DNA of 12,644 bases. It comes from Clostridiales bacterium UBA3953 (GTDB lineage Bacteria; Bacillota; Clostridia; Oscillospirales; CAG-272). Below are positions 6,584 through 12,644 of the stretch, one piece after another. The notes under the pieces were generated by a model. That model was not told the origin of the DNA. It ran no database searches and worked only from the letters and a program-made list of their open reading frames with translations. Both the position numbers and the translations under genes were made by a program. The stretch lies in contig DGDL01000077.1 of assembly GCA_002385415.1 (NCBI GenBank), positions 1 through 12,644 on the forward strand, written 5' to 3'. Position 1 is the stretch's first letter; every line of letters begins with the position of its first letter.

Positions 6584-6600
6584 GCTAATTGCGGATTAGC
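6584..6600 (+). other. Leader hairpin before nrdG
   Basis: GCTAAT and ATTAGC form a perfect 6-bp stem with a TGCGG loop, 28 bases before the nrdG start codon. No T-run follows. Role unknown. Confidence 0.3.
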
Positions 6601-6628
6601 AAAATATGTAAATTTCTCGGCGGTAGAT

Positions 6629-7321
6629 ATGCGCATTTATGGAATACAAAAATTGACCCTGCTTGACTTTCCGGACAGGACCGCGTGCACGCTGTTTACC
6701 GGCGGATGCAACCTCCGTTGCCCTTTCTGCCACAACGCGCCGCTGGTGCGGATGGATGCCGAGCCGCTTGACGACGGCGAACTTTTCGCCTATCTGCGCA
6801 AGCGCCGGAATCTTTTGGAAGGCGTATGCGTCACCGGCGGAGAGCCGCTTTTGCATCCGGACATAGATACCCTGCTCGCCGAGCTGAAAGAGCTGGGTTA
6901 CGAGGTCAAGCTTGATACAAACGGCACATATCCTGACCGTTTGCAGGAGATTGTGGCCCGCCGGCTTGTCGACTATATAGCAATGGACATAAAAAGCTCG
7001 CCCGCGGGATATGCAGCCGCTGTCGGTATACCGGATTTTGACATCGCGCCCGTCGACGAGAGCATCCATTTCCTGCTCGGCGGCACGGTTTCTTATGAGT
7101 TTCGCACGACGGCGGTGGGCGGACTGCATACATTGGACGATTTTGCCGCTATCGGCGACTGGATTGCCGGCGCAGAGAAATATTTTATCCAAAACTACTC
7201 GGATTTGGGTGACATTTTGGGCGGAGGAGAAGGTTTTCGCCCATTTAGCAACCAAGAACTTCAGACTTTCCTTGCTGCGGTTTCGCCTAAAGTAAAATAT
7301 GCCGCATTGCGCGGCGTGTAA
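6629..7321 (+). CDS. nrdG: Anaerobic ribonucleoside-triphosphate reductase activating protein (radical SAM, NrdG2 type)
   Basis: This 230-residue radical-SAM enzyme uses a [4Fe-4S] cluster and S-adenosylmethionine to create the glycyl radical on NrdD. The cluster motif CNLRCPFC gives cysteines C27, C31 and C34, and the SAM-binding GGE motif is at 70-72 in CVTGGEPLL. The opening IYGIQKLTLLDFPDRTACTL and the overall length fit the NrdG2-type activase common in Clostridia rather than the shorter E. coli type. The start was set at the ATG at 6629 because the family begins there and GGCGG lies 5 bases upstream; the frame is open back to 6521, but that part overlaps the promoter. nrdD follows after 45 bases, so the two are probably co-transcribed. 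Its cytoplasmic partner is NrdD; the reaction is oxygen-sensitive. Confidence 0.92.
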   Translation: MRIYGIQKLTLLDFPDRTACTLFTGGCNLRCPFCHNAPLVRMDAEPLDDGELFAYLRKRRNLLEGVCVTGGEPLLHPDIDTLLAELKELGYEVKLDTNGTYPDRLQEIVARRLVDYIAMDIKSSPAGYAAAVGIPDFDIAPVDESIHFLLGGTVSYEFRTTAVGGLHTLDDFAAIGDWIAGAEKYFIQNYSDLGDILGGGEGFRPFSNQELQTFLAAVSPKVKYAALRGV

Positions 7322-7366
7322 GCGCAGCAATTATAATAATAACAATATTGTTTAGGAGCAAGAATC

Positions 7367-9760
7367 ATGTATAGGGTTGTAAAGCGGGATAACAGAATTG
7401 ACGATTTTGACCTGTCGAAAATATCAAATGCCATTACAAAAGCTTTTGATGCGCAAAAGGTTCCGTATACCAAAGATGTAATCGACCTTCTGACACTTAA
7501 GGTGACCGCAGATTTTGCCCGCAAAGTGAAAGACGGCTTGATCCATGTCGAGGAGATACAAGACAGCGTTGAAACGGTGCTTATCCAGGCGGGATATGCG
7601 GATGTGGCAAAATGCTATATCCTGTACCGCAAACAGCGCGAGAAAGTGCGCAATCTCAAGACCATCCTCGACTATAAAGAACTTATCGACAGCTATCTTA
7701 ACAGCACCGACTGGCGCGTCAAGGAAAACTCGACGGTTACATATTCGGTCGGCGGGCTCATTTTAAACAACTCCAACAAAATCACCGCAAACTACTGGCT
7801 TTCCGAGATATACGACCCCGAGGTCGCCGAGGCACAGAACAACGCCGACATACACATTCACGACCTTGGCATGCTGACCGGATACTGTGCGGGCTGGTCA
7901 CTGCGCCAGCTTATCACCGAGGGCCTCGGCGGTATCCCGGGTAAAATATCGTCGTCGCCCGCGAAACATCTGTCGTCGCTGTGCAACCAGATGGTCAACT
8001 TCCTCGGCATTATGCAGAACGAGTGGGCCGGCGCACAGGCGTTTTCGTCGTTCGACACCTATCTTGCCCCGTTCGCCAAAGCCGACAATCTCAGCTACTG
8101 GGAGATCAAAAACTGCATCCAGTCGTTTGTATACGGCGTAAACACACCCAGCCGCTGGGGTACCCAAGCTCCCTTTTCCAACATCACGCTTGACTGGACG
8201 GTTCCCGAGGATATGGCAGAGCTTCCCGCCATCGTGGGCGGGCGCGAAATGCCCTTCAAGTACAAAGACTGCAAGCGTGAGATGGATCTTATCAACCGCG
8301 CCTTCATCGAAACCATGATAGAAGGCGACGCAAACGGCCGCGGGTTCCAGTATCCAATCCCCACATATTCCATCACAAAGGATTTTGACTGGTCGGACAC
8401 CGAAAACAACCGCCTGCTGTTTGAAATGGCCGCAAAATATGGCACGCCCTACTTCTCCAACTATGTCAACAGCGACATGAAGCCCAGCGACATCCGCAGC
8501 ATGTGCTGCCGCCTGCGGCTTGACCTGCGCGAGCTGCGCAAGAAAACGGGCGGTTACTTCGGCAGCGGCGAAAGCACCGGCTCGATTGGCGTCGTAACCA
8601 TCAATATACCGCGTATCGCCTATCTTGCAGAAGACGAGGCCGACTTCTATCGCCGGCTCGACCGCATGATGGATATTGCCGCACGCTCGCTCAAGACCAA
8701 GCGCGAGGTAATAACCAAGTTCCTCAACGACGGTTTGTACCCCTATACAAAGCGTTATCTCGGCACATTTGACAACCACTTCTCCACCATCGGTCTGGTA
8801 GGTATGAACGAGGCCTGCCTCAACGCCAAGTGGCTGCGCTGCGACCTGACGCATCCGGCCGCTGTCGAGTTCACAAAGAATGTGCTTAACCACATGCGCG
8901 AGCGGCTGATAATCTATCAGGGGAAATACGGTGACCTTTACAACCTTGAGGCGACACCCGCCGAGTCGACGGCATACCGCCTCGCAAAACACGACGTCCA
9001 GCGCTATCCAGACATTATCACCGCGGCGAAACCCGGCGAAACGCCCTATTACACCAACTCCTCGCACCTGCCTGTCGGATACACTGAAGACATTTTCGGA
9101 GCGCTCGACATCCAGGACGACCTGCAGACGCTTTACACCTCCGGAACGGTGTTCCATGCCTTCCTTGGTGAGCGACTGCCTTCGTGGAAAGCCGCGGCGA
9201 ATCTCGTCCGCAAGATTGCCGAAAATTATAAGCTGCCCTACTACACGCTCTCACCGACTTATACAATCTGCAAAGAGCACGGCTATATAAACGGCGAACA
9301 CTTCACCTGCCCCATCTGCGGCAAGCCCGCCGAGGTATACAGCCGTATCACTGGTTACTACCGTCCCATCCAGAACTGGAACGACGGCAAGGTGCAGGAA
9401 TACAAGCACCGCAAGGTTTATGTGGTCGACACCTCGCGTCTGGCGGTCGGAGCTCAAGCCATCAAGGAGGAGCGCGAGGTAGCAGACACGACTGCGGCAA
9501 AGACAGCCGACAGCTCGCTTGAGGGCGGTCTGTACCTGTTTACAACCAAGACTTGCCCCAACTGCAGGCTGGCTGTAAGCGCCCTCGACCGTGCCGGAGC
9601 GCAGTACACCGTCCTCGACGCCGAAGAACACCCGGATCTTGCGAAAAAACTGGGCATCATGCAGGCTCCGACTCTCGTCGTGGTGGAAAACGGCACCGCA
9701 ACACTCCATGCAGGAGCACCAAGCATCCGCAAATATCTCGAAACCACTGTCAACGCATAA
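7367..9760 (+). CDS. nrdD: Anaerobic (class III) ribonucleoside-triphosphate reductase with fused C-terminal redoxin domain
   Basis: This 797-residue glycyl-radical enzyme reduces ribonucleoside triphosphates to deoxy forms without oxygen. Order of parts: ATP cone for allosteric control (about 3-95); catalytic ten-stranded barrel, with C174 (in TGYCAGWS, like E. coli C175) and the adjacent pair C380-C381 in SMCCRLRL, C381 being the likely thiyl-radical residue; a zinc-site candidate of C635, H638, C648 and C651; glycyl radical G663 in ITGYYRP; then a linker and a thioredoxin/glutaredoxin-like domain (about 722-797) with redox motif C730-P-N-C733 and a cis-proline P768 in QAPTLVV. The fused redoxin suggests thiol-based reduction instead of formate. 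AGGAG lies 8 bases before the ATG. It forms an operon with nrdG and is followed by a strong terminator. Confidence 0.95.
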   Translation: MYRVVKRDNRIDDFDLSKISNAITKAFDAQKVPYTKDVIDLLTLKVTADFARKVKDGLIHVEEIQDSVETVLIQAGYADVAKCYILYRKQREKVRNLKTILDYKELIDSYLNSTDWRVKENSTVTYSVGGLILNNSNKITANYWLSEIYDPEVAEAQNNADIHIHDLGMLTGYCAGWSLRQLITEGLGGIPGKISSSPAKHLSSLCNQMVNFLGIMQNEWAGAQAFSSFDTYLAPFAKADNLSYWEIKNCIQSFVYGVNTPSRWGTQAPFSNITLDWTVPEDMAELPAIVGGREMPFKYKDCKREMDLINRAFIETMIEGDANGRGFQYPIPTYSITKDFDWSDTENNRLLFEMAAKYGTPYFSNYVNSDMKPSDIRSMCCRLRLDLRELRKKTGGYFGSGESTGSIGVVTINIPRIAYLAEDEADFYRRLDRMMDIAARSLKTKREVITKFLNDGLYPYTKRYLGTFDNHFSTIGLVGMNEACLNAKWLRCDLTHPAAVEFTKNVLNHMRERLIIYQGKYGDLYNLEATPAESTAYRLAKHDVQRYPDIITAAKPGETPYYTNSSHLPVGYTEDIFGALDIQDDLQTLYTSGTVFHAFLGERLPSWKAAANLVRKIAENYKLPYYTLSPTYTICKEHGYINGEHFTCPICGKPAEVYSRITGYYRPIQNWNDGKVQEYKHRKVYVVDTSRLAVGAQAIKEEREVADTTAAKTADSSLEGGLYLFTTKTCPNCRLAVSALDRAGAQYTVLDAEEHPDLAKKLGIMQAPTLVVVENGTATLHAGAPSIRKYLETTVNA

Positions 9761-9853
9761 TTGCGCTTGGCACGCACGGCAAAGGATCCTGCCGCCTTGC
9801 CGAAAACCAGCCGGTTTGATGGCGGAACATGCCCAATAAAATAAACATAACAC
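9761..9853 (+). other. Short 3' untranslated stretch, nothing recognised
   Basis: Between the nrdD stop codon and its terminator. No reading frame with a ribosome binding site and no repeat was seen. Confidence 0.5.
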
Positions 9854-9894
9854 AAAGCCGCCGGCTCTACTATGAGCACGGCGGCTTTAGTTTT
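9854..9894 (+). terminator. Intrinsic terminator of nrdG-nrdD
   Basis: AAAGCCGCCG (9854-9863) pairs with CGGCGGCTTT (9879-9888), and GCTC with GAGC inside it, with one bulged A and a 6-base loop. A broken T-run (TTTAGTTTT) follows. Confidence 0.85.
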
Positions 9895-9963
9895 AAAAAC
9901 CTCTCAAATATAAATCATCCGTTTTTGCCGGATTTCAGGCACCGGCAGAGCCATATTCCCATA

Positions 9964-9998
9964 AAAAAAGCCGCCTCCGACCGAGGGGCGGCTTTTTT
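9964..9998 (-). terminator. Bidirectional terminator between nrdD and the SLH protein gene
   Basis: AAAAAAGCCGCC pairs with GGCGGCTTTTTT and the inner TC with GA, with two extra G on one arm. T-runs exist on both strands, so it can end the minus-strand SLH transcript, whose stop codon is 5 bases away, as well as read-through from nrdD. Confidence 0.88.
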
Positions 9999-10003
9999 GC
10001 TTG

Positions 10004-12187
10004 TCAGTCGTTCATGTATTTCATCATGAACAGTATAAGCATTTCGGCAATTTCTTTACGCATGGCATTTTCTTTGGGGTCAAAGTCGGTCTTGTTAGGC
10101 CTGGGCAGGGCGACTCCCGCCTGCTCGAAAATCGAGACCGCTGCTTTTGCGTAATCGCTTATCTTGGAGGCGTCGGTGAACGCAATCGCGCGCTCGGTAT
10201 ACTTGAGCGGTATATTTGCGTATACGGCATAGCGGCGGATAAGCTCGCACATCTGCTCGCGGGTTACGGGGTCGTCGGGGCCGAAGTTGCCGTCGGGGTA
10301 GCCCTGGACAATATTGTTTTGTGTCGCCCATGCGACATAGGGCGCATACAATGCTTTTTGGTCAACATCCTTAAACTTGTCCGTCTTATATGACGCCACA
10401 TCCACGCCGGCAAGACGACCGAGCACGGTCACAAACATCGCGCGGGTCATCGTCGCGTCGGGCGCAAATGTCGTGTCGGATATGCCGTAGAAGAGCTTGT
10501 TTAAATAGCAGTATTTGATAAACACATAGTATCTGTTCGGCACGCCATTTGGGTTGCCCGGGGTCGGCTCGACGTCGTATTCGCGGATGTCTATGAAGGG
10601 GTTGACCCAATAATTGTAGGATATGACGACCTTGTCGGCTGATTTGCTCTCAATTTTCGCGTTGCGGTAGCCGATTTTCGCCGACTCGACGTTAAATTTG
10701 TACCCGTTTGCAGGCACAAGCGTTATCTCGACGGTATAGGATGCGCCGGCTTTGAATTGGGTTGTTGTGGGGTTCCAGTTTATGCTGCCGATATGATACG
10801 AGCTGTCGCCCGGCGTGCCCGTCGTATCAGGCGCCTGACCGGCGACCGGGTCGGCAATGCCGTTTACCGTCACAGTTTTTATCTCTGTTGCGGGCAAAGT
10901 ACCGGCAAGTGTGTCGAACGTGTACTTTATCGCTATCGACGAGCCGGTGTAGTTTACCAGCGTCGCGTTTTTACCGTTGATTTTGGCGGTTAAATTCGTG
11001 GGGTATGTCGGGAACGAGTACCCGGATTTTGCGTTTAGGGTAAATATCACCGAGTAGCTGTTGCCGGGCTGGAATATATCGCCGGTGTGCATTTTTCTGT
11101 CCAGCGTGTTGTTATACCACTCGATGTTTGAAACCGTGTATCTGTCGTCGCTGGTTGTGAATACCGCTGACGGAGTTGCGCCGACAACCGGTGCGACCAC
11201 ATTCTTTATCTCGACCGACGAGACGGTGGAGCTGGAACCCAGCTCGATGGATCTGACAGCAGACTGGTTGCCGTATCCGTCCGCAGTTACGAAATACATT
11301 TTTGCATTTGTACCTGAATAATAGAAAAGATATGCAGGAATTTCAAATGAACCGCTACCGGAATTGATTGCAACCGAGTATGCGGATGCTGTATCTATCG
11401 AAGATATGGAAGTCGTTGATATTACAAAGTAAAGATAACCGCTCCTGTCAGATGTATAGGAAAAAATTATTCTTCCGTCATTTGATTGTGTCAGGCTGTA
11501 CGAAGACAAAATGGGATATGATGATGTACCGGTTCCAGAACCTGTGCTGCCTACTATAAAATAGCCTACGTCTGATACTGTGAGATCGGTAGCTACGGTT
11601 TGATAATATACGATGTTAGATGAGAAGTCACTTAATGTAATGGGCACTATACCGGTTGATATGAACGTGTAGCTTGTCGCGTTACTCATATTGCTGCTGC
11701 TGCTGAAGTAAACAGTACAACTTCTGTTAACATTAAGAGTAATTGCAACATTCGAGCCGGAGCGAGCGCTTGAAATTACTGATACAGCCGATCCTGAAAC
11801 CGACCCCGATCCGGTTCCCGGGCTTATAAGGTATCTCTGTGTCGAAGACTGGTAATTGCCATAGAGATAATAAGCTTGTGTATAATATGTAATATAGTAG
11901 TTTGACGAGCGAGGTAAATCCTCAAGCTCAATATAAACCGGATCATAGAATATTTCAACATATGTTGTCGGAACAGCATTGCTGCTTGTGCTGGCTGTGT
12001 ATACAAAATAACCCGGTACATATGATGTCGGTGTAACAGTCAATATGCCTTCTGTGCTTGATGTCCGTGTAAATGACAGCTGAACACTTGGGTAATATGT
12101 CACGGCTTCCGCTAATACGTTAAGCGGCAGCATTGCAAAAAGCATTGCTCCGGCTAAAAACGCGATTAGGAGTTTTTTGAATTTCAT
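10004..12187 (-). CDS. Secreted repeat protein with C-terminal S-layer homology (SLH) domains
   Basis: This 727-residue protein has a signal peptide (KFKK, hydrophobic core, probable cleavage after LAEA near residue 28). Three diverged repeats of about 90-100 residues follow (about 34-132, 133-220, 221-320), rich in Ser, Thr and Tyr and each ending in a Ser/Gly/Thr linker. Two Ig-like repeats come next (about 324-426 and 436-527), each with V-x-PV-x-G-x2-P, a W, a G-x-SY pattern and a GY-x-F pattern. The C-terminus has SLH domains: a first (about 530-596, TRAMFVTVLGRLAG), a clear second (604-660, YPDGNFGPDDPVTREQM) and a degenerate third (669-725, DFDPKENAMRKE). SLH domains bind secondary cell-wall polymer, so the protein should sit on the cell surface with its repeats outward. 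The start has GGAGG 5 bases upstream. No enzymatic motif was seen; a structural or adhesive role is a guess. Confidence 0.88.
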   Translation of the reverse strand: MKFKKLLIAFLAGAMLFAMLPLNVLAEAVTYYPSVQLSFTRTSSTEGILTVTPTSYVPGYFVYTASTSSNAVPTTYVEIFYDPVYIELEDLPRSSNYYITYYTQAYYLYGNYQSSTQRYLISPGTGSGSVSGSAVSVISSARSGSNVAITLNVNRSCTVYFSSSSNMSNATSYTFISTGIVPITLSDFSSNIVYYQTVATDLTVSDVGYFIVGSTGSGTGTSSYPILSSYSLTQSNDGRIIFSYTSDRSGYLYFVISTTSISSIDTASAYSVAINSGSGSFEIPAYLFYYSGTNAKMYFVTADGYGNQSAVRSIELGSSSTVSSVEIKNVVAPVVGATPSAVFTTSDDRYTVSNIEWYNNTLDRKMHTGDIFQPGNSYSVIFTLNAKSGYSFPTYPTNLTAKINGKNATLVNYTGSSIAIKYTFDTLAGTLPATEIKTVTVNGIADPVAGQAPDTTGTPGDSSYHIGSINWNPTTTQFKAGASYTVEITLVPANGYKFNVESAKIGYRNAKIESKSADKVVISYNYWVNPFIDIREYDVEPTPGNPNGVPNRYYVFIKYCYLNKLFYGISDTTFAPDATMTRAMFVTVLGRLAGVDVASYKTDKFKDVDQKALYAPYVAWATQNNIVQGYPDGNFGPDDPVTREQMCELIRRYAVYANIPLKYTERAIAFTDASKISDYAKAAVSIFEQAGVALPRPNKTDFDPKENAMRKEIAEMLILFMMKYMND

Positions 12188-12239
12188 GATATCCTCCGTA
12201 AAAAATGTACGATTGTAAAAAACCTACTCTAGTATTGAT

Positions 12240-12268
12240 ATTCTACCATATATAAATATAAAATACAA
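12240..12268 (-). promoter_or_regulatory. Probable promoter of the SLH protein gene
   Basis: On the minus strand TTGTAT (12263-12268), a 17-bp spacer and TAGAAT (12240-12245), with TGG directly before the -10 (extended -10). The -35 is a poor match. The leader would be about 45 bases. Confidence 0.5.
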
Positions 12269-12432
12269 GATGCGACAGTTATTTTATTTAACATATTTAC
12301 ATTTATATATAGCAATGGATGTTGTTTCCATCCAGCCTTCTCCCAAGAGTTAGACGTCTTTACATGAAAAATGTTCCCGAATATCGTAATTATGCCCGTG
12401 TTGGCAATTAAATCACGATATAGCGATAAACA
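12269..12432. other. Gene-free region upstream of the SLH gene
   Basis: No credible reading frame. It is A/T-rich near the promoter. It holds a hairpin of TGGATG and CATCCA (about 12314-12332) and a larger 7-bp inverted repeat at 12381-12421. No riboswitch class was recognised. Confidence 0.5.
12381..12421. other. Long hairpin with internal loop
   Basis: ATATCGT (12381-12387) pairs with ACGATAT (12415-12421); inside it TGCC (12393-12396) pairs with GGCA (12403-12406) around a 6-base loop. It has no T-run and lies between the mgsA terminator and the SLH promoter, so it belongs to neither gene clearly. Confidence 0.35.
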
Positions 12433-12454
12433 AAAAAGGGCTATCGCCCTTTTT
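12433..12454 (-). terminator. Terminator downstream of the methylglyoxal synthase gene
   Basis: AAAAAGGGC pairs with GCCCTTTTT around a TATC loop. T-runs exist on both strands. No plus-strand gene ends here, so it most likely ends the minus-strand gene that enters from the right edge, 112 bases after its stop codon. Confidence 0.8.
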
Positions 12455-12484
12455 CTAATATATCATAAATACTCTTATCGTTAA

Positions 12485-12496
12485 TCTTTCGAAAGA
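12485..12496. other. 12-bp perfect palindrome
   Basis: TCTTTCGAAAGA, in the untranslated stretch between the mgsA stop codon and its terminator. It could be a protein-binding site or chance. Confidence 0.25.
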
Positions 12497-12566
12497 ATGT
12501 ATATTATATGTTACGCATGTTGCGTTTACGGCGGTTGTACTCAGAGCGTGGGGTGATAATCTATCT

Positions 12567-12644
12567 TCAGTCAAAGGGGCCGCGGGCAAGGGCGCGCCCA
12601 AGGATTTTCGATGTTTCGATGTTTGTCGTCACGGGCACATTGTA
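12567..12644 (-). CDS. mgsA: Methylglyoxal synthase, C-terminal fragment (cut by window edge)
   Basis: Only the last 25 codons and the TGA stop are in the window. The peptide begins YNVPVTTNIETSKILG and ends GPFD. It resembles the end of methylglyoxal synthase, which in B. subtilis reads YSIPLATNMGTAEIL followed by a short tail with FDF. That enzyme converts dihydroxyacetone phosphate to methylglyoxal and phosphate in the cytoplasm, a bypass of glycolysis under phosphate limitation. The A-to-T and AE-to-SK changes are at positions usually conserved, and the match is short, so another protein with an MGS-like fold is possible. The catalytic residues lie outside the window. The terminator at 12433-12454 probably serves this gene. 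Confidence 0.6.
   Translation of the reverse strand, partial: YNVPVTTNIETSKILGRALARGPFD

Noticed and set aside
6521..6628. In-frame extension of nrdG by 36 residues, with a Cys-rich GCANCG stretch
   Set aside because: It overlaps the -10 element and the leader, has no ribosome binding site at its start, and the NrdG family begins at the ATG at 6629.
7898..9157. Long minus-strand open frame (419 residues) opposite nrdD
   Set aside because: It is a shadow of a strongly coding GC-rich gene; no ribosome binding site and no recognisable family.
9251..9853. Minus-strand open frame (200 residues) opposite the 3' end of nrdD
   Set aside because: It lies antisense to the conserved zinc site and redoxin domain of NrdD and resembles no family.
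9926..9947. TGCCGG/CCGGCA hairpin considered as a third terminator
   Set aside because: No T-run follows it on either strand; the T-run precedes it on the plus strand.
9829..10029. Short plus-strand open frame (66 residues) spanning both terminators
   Set aside because: It runs through two intrinsic terminators and the 3' end of the opposing gene; no ribosome binding site.
12594..12625. Tandem GATGTTTC-like repeat near the right edge
   Set aside because: It is explained by coding sequence (AAC ATC GAA ACA TCG) of the methylglyoxal synthase fragment; only two short copies.
1..12644. CRISPR array, insertion sequence, tRNA or rRNA gene
   Set aside because: Looked for and not seen: no spaced direct repeats, no transposase-like frame with terminal repeats, no tRNA cloverleaf or rRNA-like stretch.

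Overview
The window looks like chromosome of an anaerobic Firmicute, most likely an uncultured member of the Clostridia. The reasons are the oxygen-sensitive class III ribonucleotide reductase with its radical-SAM activase, strong AGGAGG-type ribosome binding sites, promoters with 17-bp spacers and an extended -10 (TGn), an S-layer-homology protein, a PF06541-type membrane protein and a bacterial lipoprotein signal. This is inferred from gene content only; no rRNA, tRNA or other taxonomic marker is present.

Layout, left to right. (1) 45-1511 (+): lipoprotein solute-binding protein of a sugar-type ABC importer, with no permease in view. (2) 1649-2128 (+): ferritin with its own promoter, a small inverted repeat next to the start point, and a strong terminator. 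(3) 2170-2848 (-): two overlapping reading frames, a LURP-one/YxjI-like protein that has lost its C-terminus and a YccF-family membrane protein that has lost its N-terminus. They meet within about 10 bp and look like the scar of a deletion. (4) 3026-6307 (-): a two-gene unit of a cytoplasmic GH2 beta-mannosidase-like enzyme followed 12 bp later by a PF06541 membrane protein, with a good promoter and terminator. (5) 6629-9760 (+): nrdG-nrdD, divergent from the GH2 unit. NrdD carries an ATP cone and a fused C-terminal redoxin domain. (6) Two terminators with nearly the same stem separate nrdD from (7) 10004-12187 (-): a secreted repeat protein ending in SLH domains. (8) 12188-12566: a largely gene-free stretch with several hairpins. 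(9) 12567-12644 (-): the last 25 codons of what appears to be methylglyoxal synthase, running off the window.

How the genes fit together. NrdG and NrdD make deoxynucleotides without oxygen; ferritin stores iron and limits iron-driven oxidative damage. The beta-mannosidase-like enzyme would cleave oligosaccharides after uptake, and the lone binding protein may serve uptake of related sugars, but no sequence evidence links the two. The SLH protein is cell-surface. Most of the window is ordinary housekeeping and accessory content. I do not see a clearly new multi-gene system. The points most worth a second look are the LURP-one/YccF junction, the redoxin-fused NrdD with a paired cysteine at the active site, the mosaic SLH protein, and several operator-like repeats placed inside or just after well-formed promoters.
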